A stretch of DNA of 64,000 nt from Lentibacillus juripiscarius JCM 12147 (GTDB lineage Bacteria; Bacillota; Bacilli; Bacillales_D; Amphibacillaceae). Made by a program: the position numbers and the translations under genes. Under the pieces are notes generated by a model. That model was not told the origin of the DNA and made no database searches. It was given only the letters and a program-made list of their open reading frames with translations. This document shows positions 61,191-64,000 of the stretch, one piece after another (position 1 is the first letter of the stretch; every line of letters starts with the position of its first letter). The stretch is taken from positions 39,367 to 103,366 of the forward strand of contig BBCA01000004.1 of the NCBI GenBank assembly GCA_001311805.1. Reading direction: 5' to 3'.

Positions 61191-62144
61191 ATGCAATTGC
61201 AGCAATTTGTAACCGAAACAGTCGAAAACTTAGGTGGGATGGTCATGCCGGTGGAATATGCATTGTGCCATGTGCTCATCCCAGAAACCTACGCATCCTA
61301 TTTTCAAAATAAAACAGAACACAAGCTTTCCTTTGATTTTGAAGTTGCCCAGGAAAATCCCGACTCCGAATTCGTCACCTTTGGAAGTTATGTACTGGAG
61401 CAATTGTTAGCCATTGTTCGTGACAAGGCAAAAACGACCATACGGTATGCTGCGATTGAACGGCTGGAACTCGGGAACCCGCAGAAAAAGATTAAAGCTT
61501 ATTTACAAGACGAACAAGGCAAAATAATAATTGAAGCTGAGCAACCAATTTTTGGCGTCTGGGCCGTTTTTCAATACCATACCGCGTTTATAGCAGATGA
61601 GAAAACAGAAAACACAGATCGAGTTTGGATCAACATGCTGACAAATGATGTTGATTCTGTTATGAAACAAAACAAAATCACATTATGTACCAGCAACAAC
61701 CGTCATACTCCTATCCAATCCCTTTTAAACTTGATATGGATAAAGCACTCCAGAAAGCAACATCATATGTTAAGGAAAAAAGTGAACAACAGAAAGATAA
61801 ACAAATCGATGATCGTCAGATTGCCAAGGATATCGAACGAATCAATCATTATTATGATGCACTTGTCACGGAAAATGATAAACGCGCAAACCGAAAAGGC
61901 CTGAGTGAAGCAAAACAACAGGAAATTCACGCTAAGACCGAAACAATCAAGCTTGAACGCGACAAACAGCTGGAAGAAATCTATAACAAAGCAAACGGGG
62001 GAACTGGAAATTAATCTCGAAAACGCTATTCTTTATTTTGTCCCATTATTGGAATATACGGTAAGTCGTCAATACAGAGGAAATCAGGAACAGACGACAC
62101 TCTATTATAATCCGATCACGAAGGATTTTTTCACAGGGACATAG
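61191..62144 (+). CDS. coiled-coil partner protein of the SNF2 ATPase, unknown function
   Basis: About 315 residues. Beta-rich N-terminal part (MQLQQFVTETVENLGG, YALCHVLIPETYASYF, KLSFDFEVAQENPDSEFVTFG, IFGVWAVFQYHTAFIAD), then a long charged helix ALQKATSYVKEKSEQQKDKQ to KLERDKQLEEIYNKA, and a C-terminal strand region ILYFVPLLEYTVSRQYRGNQ, YYNPITKDFF. Breaks near 61678 and 62008. GAGGTG precedes ATG. No known domain recognised; co-occurrence with the SNF2 gene suggests a two-protein system. Confidence 0.75.
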
Positions 62145-62178
62145 GGCAGGGACATTAGGGACAGGCTCTTTGCCCCTG
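62136..62178. repeat. REP-like hairpin
   Basis: GGACATTAGGGACAGGCTCT then TTGCCCC, overlapping the end of the coiled-coil gene. Confidence 0.75.
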
Positions 62179-62439
62179 TCGCCCCCTGAACAACAGCAGA
62201 CGGGATAGTTAGCGAAAGAGTGATTAGGGTAGCTTGTTTGTTCTTAGTAAGTATGTTGAATGTGCGCATAGTAAGTGGCTGCCCTCCATGGATGAAGCAT
62301 AGTTGGCTGAAATTGACTGCTGGGAAAGCGTCATACGGCGCTTCACTTTAAACCACCCTTCTGCAAAAAGCCAGCACATTCGCGACATACTTTCTACCAT
62401 ACACAGTTTTACGACAAAATAACTAGGGTCTATTCGACT

Positions 62440-62457
62440 TTATTTCCCGGGAAATAA
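62440..62457. repeat. 18-bp perfect palindrome
   Basis: TTATTTCCCGGGAAATAA in a 648-bp gap (62145-62792) that has no gene; 335 bp before the aldolase gene. Confidence 0.5.
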
Positions 62458-62616
62458 CATCATTACCTGTTATTCGTTTTTTAATGGGGCGTTTCACCGA
62501 CCCCTCATATTATAACGTGAAAAACTGATAGGAAAAGCCTTTCCCCGCACCCCATCAAATAACTATTGCACCTCTGGCAACACTCCACTTCCCACGCCAA
62601 TATATGGAAGGAACTG

Positions 62617-62648
62617 GTGGGACAGTAAACCGGGGATCCCCGCGTCCC
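62617..62648. repeat. REP-like fragment
   Basis: GGGACAGTAAACCGGGGATC then CCCGCGTCCC, a variant right half. Confidence 0.6.
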
Positions 62649-62721
62649 AAAACCTCAAAAAATGACTAATGACTGTATTAATGCTACAATGGATTCTGAA
62701 TGATGTTTCTGCATTTTTATG

Positions 62722-62727
62722 TATAAT
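62722..62727 (+). promoter_or_regulatory. -10 hexamer of the aldolase gene
   Basis: TATAAT at 62722-62727, 65 bp before ATG 62793; the -35 is not clear. Confidence 0.4.
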
Positions 62728-62792
62728 TCTTTCTTAGCTGATAAAGAATCAAAGCTGATGAGAAAGCCGATACTATTTGAAAAGGAGTGGAA

Positions 62793-63680
62793 ATGTTGAA
62801 TCAACATCAATTGGAAAGAATCAAGAATGGAAATGGTTTATTGCAGCGCTGGACCAGAGTGGGGGCAGCACGCCGAAAGCACTCGCTGGTTATGGCATTT
62901 CAGAAGATGAATATTCAACCAAGGACGAAATGTTCGATCTAGTGCACCAGATGCGCACGCGAATTATCACATCCCCTGCTTTTGATCCGAAGCACATTTT
63001 TGGGTGCTATTCTTTTCGAACAAACAATGGACCGCGAGATTGAAGGGAAATATACAGCCGATTATCTTGCTGAAGAAAAAGACGTGGTGCCTTTCCTTAA
63101 AGTAGATAAAGGTCTGGATGAAGAATCAAATGGCGTACAGCTGATGAAACCAATCCCGGATTTGGATGATTTACTTAAACGTGCAAATGATCGCCATATT
63201 TTCGGTACAAAGATGCGTTCCGTGATTAAGGAAGCTAATTCAGAAGGCATCAAAGCTGTCGTCGATCAGCAATTCGAGATCGGTAAGCAAATTATTTCTG
63301 CTGGTCTCGTTCCGATCATTGAACCAGAAGTGGATATCAACAGCCCGGAAAAAGAAAAATGTGAAGAAATGCTAAAAGCGGAAATCCGCGAGCATTTGGA
63401 TAAGCTGGATGAAAACGAACTCGTCATGCTGAAACTATCCATTCCAACCGTCGCAAACACGTATAAAGAATTAATCGAACATCCGAATGTTGTTCGTGTC
63501 GTTGCGCTTTCTGGCGGTTACTCCCGCGACGAAGCGAACGAACTGCTTAAGAAGAATGACAATCTTATCGCAAGCTTCTCCAGAGCGCTGACACAAGATC
63601 TGAACGTAAGCCAAACGGATGAAGAATTTAACACTTCTCTTCAAAAAGCAGTTGAATCCATTTACGAAGCGTCCGTTTAA
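62793..63680 (+). CDS. fda: class I fructose-bisphosphate aldolase
   Basis: About 296 residues, Schiff-base aldolase of the bacterial/staphylococcal FdaA type. [78 protein letters not shown] (active-site Lys region), [46 protein letters not shown] precedes ATG 62793. A missing T near 62838 and an extra G near 63003 break the frame. Cleaves fructose 1,6-bisphosphate in glycolysis and the reverse in gluconeogenesis. Confidence 0.94.
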
Positions 63681-63729
63681 TACCATCGCCAGAAAAAATG
63701 TCTGGTTATCTATGTAATACGTAAATAGC

Positions 63730-63766
63730 AATCCCACAGGTCGCAGCTAGCACCTGTGGGATTTTT
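63730..63766 (+). terminator. Rho-independent terminator
   Basis: AATCCCACAGGT and ACCTGTGGGATTTTT, 12-bp stem with 10-nt loop, 49 bp after the aldolase stop. Confidence 0.92.
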
Positions 63767-63860
63767 GGGTGCGGAGGCGGTTCCAGCGTCCCATGTATAC
63801 CCCTTTAAAATCGGGACAATGGACTGTCCGAGACCACTGAACATTGGCGGTCAACTTGAA

Positions 63861-63885
63861 GAGGATAGCAGGGGGTACTATCCTC
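63861..63885. repeat. 8-bp hairpin
   Basis: GAGGATAG and CTATCCTC around 9 nt, followed by AAAAAGCC; could be a weak terminator for a gene beyond the window on the minus strand. Confidence 0.4.
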
Positions 63886-63928
63886 TCAAAAAGCCAATTT
63901 TTTATTTGTTTTTGCCAAGTCACTGGAA

Positions 63929-63963
63929 AAAGTGGGGATAATTCGTTATCCCCACTTTTTTTT
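63929..63963. terminator. Rho-independent terminator
   Basis: AAAGTGGGGATAA and TTATCCCCACTTT, perfect 13-bp stem with a 4-nt loop and eight or more T; A run on the other side lets it work in both directions. Confidence 0.9.
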
Positions 63964-64000
63964 CGTGGGAAATCAGCCGAAAAAGTACCTTTTTCCTTTT

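Overview
The window looks like a chromosomal segment from a Bacillaceae member, probably a halotolerant Lentibacillus/Virgibacillus/Oceanobacillus-type organism. The reasons are strong AGGAGG-type ribosome sites, frequent TTG and GTG starts, spore-coat-like proteins behind a SigK-type promoter, AprX, a LysM-NlpC/P60 endopeptidase, two RocB-type peptidases, and a TenI/ThiSGF locus behind a TPP riboswitch. The genus is an inference. No rRNA, tRNA, phage, CRISPR array or intact transposase gene was seen.

The reader must know one thing first: about thirty genes are split by single-base frameshifts, and wherever I checked the break it sits in a short homopolymer (for example 4 A where 5 restore the frame). 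Several genes have two compensating shifts with conserved residues between them. This is what an uncorrected long-read assembly looks like, so I annotate these as single genes spanning the breaks and not as pseudogenes. A few loci are truly damaged: a truncated metal-binding lipoprotein, a threonine aldolase remnant, a pRiA4b-like remnant, and an alanine symporter with an extra hairpin.

Layout. 0-9.5 kb: amidohydrolase end, YitT, deacetylase, LLM monooxygenase plus quinone-reductase-type MDR, small lipoprotein and spore-coat-like genes. 9.6-20 kb: an amino-acid/peptide block with two RocB-like peptidases, two Na+:alanine-type symporters, an IclR regulator, isoaspartyl dipeptidase and a hydroxyacid dehydrogenase. 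20-25.4 kb: flavohemoglobin, an orphan response regulator, LysM endopeptidase, CstA. 25.6-30.6 kb: a TPP riboswitch with its own terminator, then tenI-thiS-thiG-thiF running directly into a galactitol-type PTS (IIA-IIC-IIB), with thiO missing. 30.7-35.2 kb: GltS-like symporter, UbiB-like kinase, Cof phosphatase. 35.4-44.2 kb: a dipeptide ABC transporter-gamma-glutamyltransferase-ChrA pair operon, divergent from an Lrp/AsnC gene with a 13-bp inverted repeat over both promoters. 44.2-48.7 kb: structured non-coding DNA, HAD hydrolase, CutC, metallophosphoesterase, AprX. 49.3-52 kb: AbgT transporter plus M20 amidohydrolase. 52.4-57.9 kb: hydantoinase A/B and a SulP permease. 58.3-62.1 kb: small genes, then an SNF2 helicase with a coiled-coil partner. 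62.8-63.7 kb: class I fructose-bisphosphate aldolase.

Two repeat systems run through the non-coding DNA. One is a REP-like hairpin (core GGGGACAGGCTCCTTGTCCC) in more than 25 places, often touching stop codons. The other is a family of tandem arrays with a period of about 21 bp (two helical turns) whose core drifts between arrays (GTGAACTTT, CGCGCGAGTTT, CGCTCGATTT). Two arrays are joined to a REP hairpin at exactly the same distance, so they look like one composite element.
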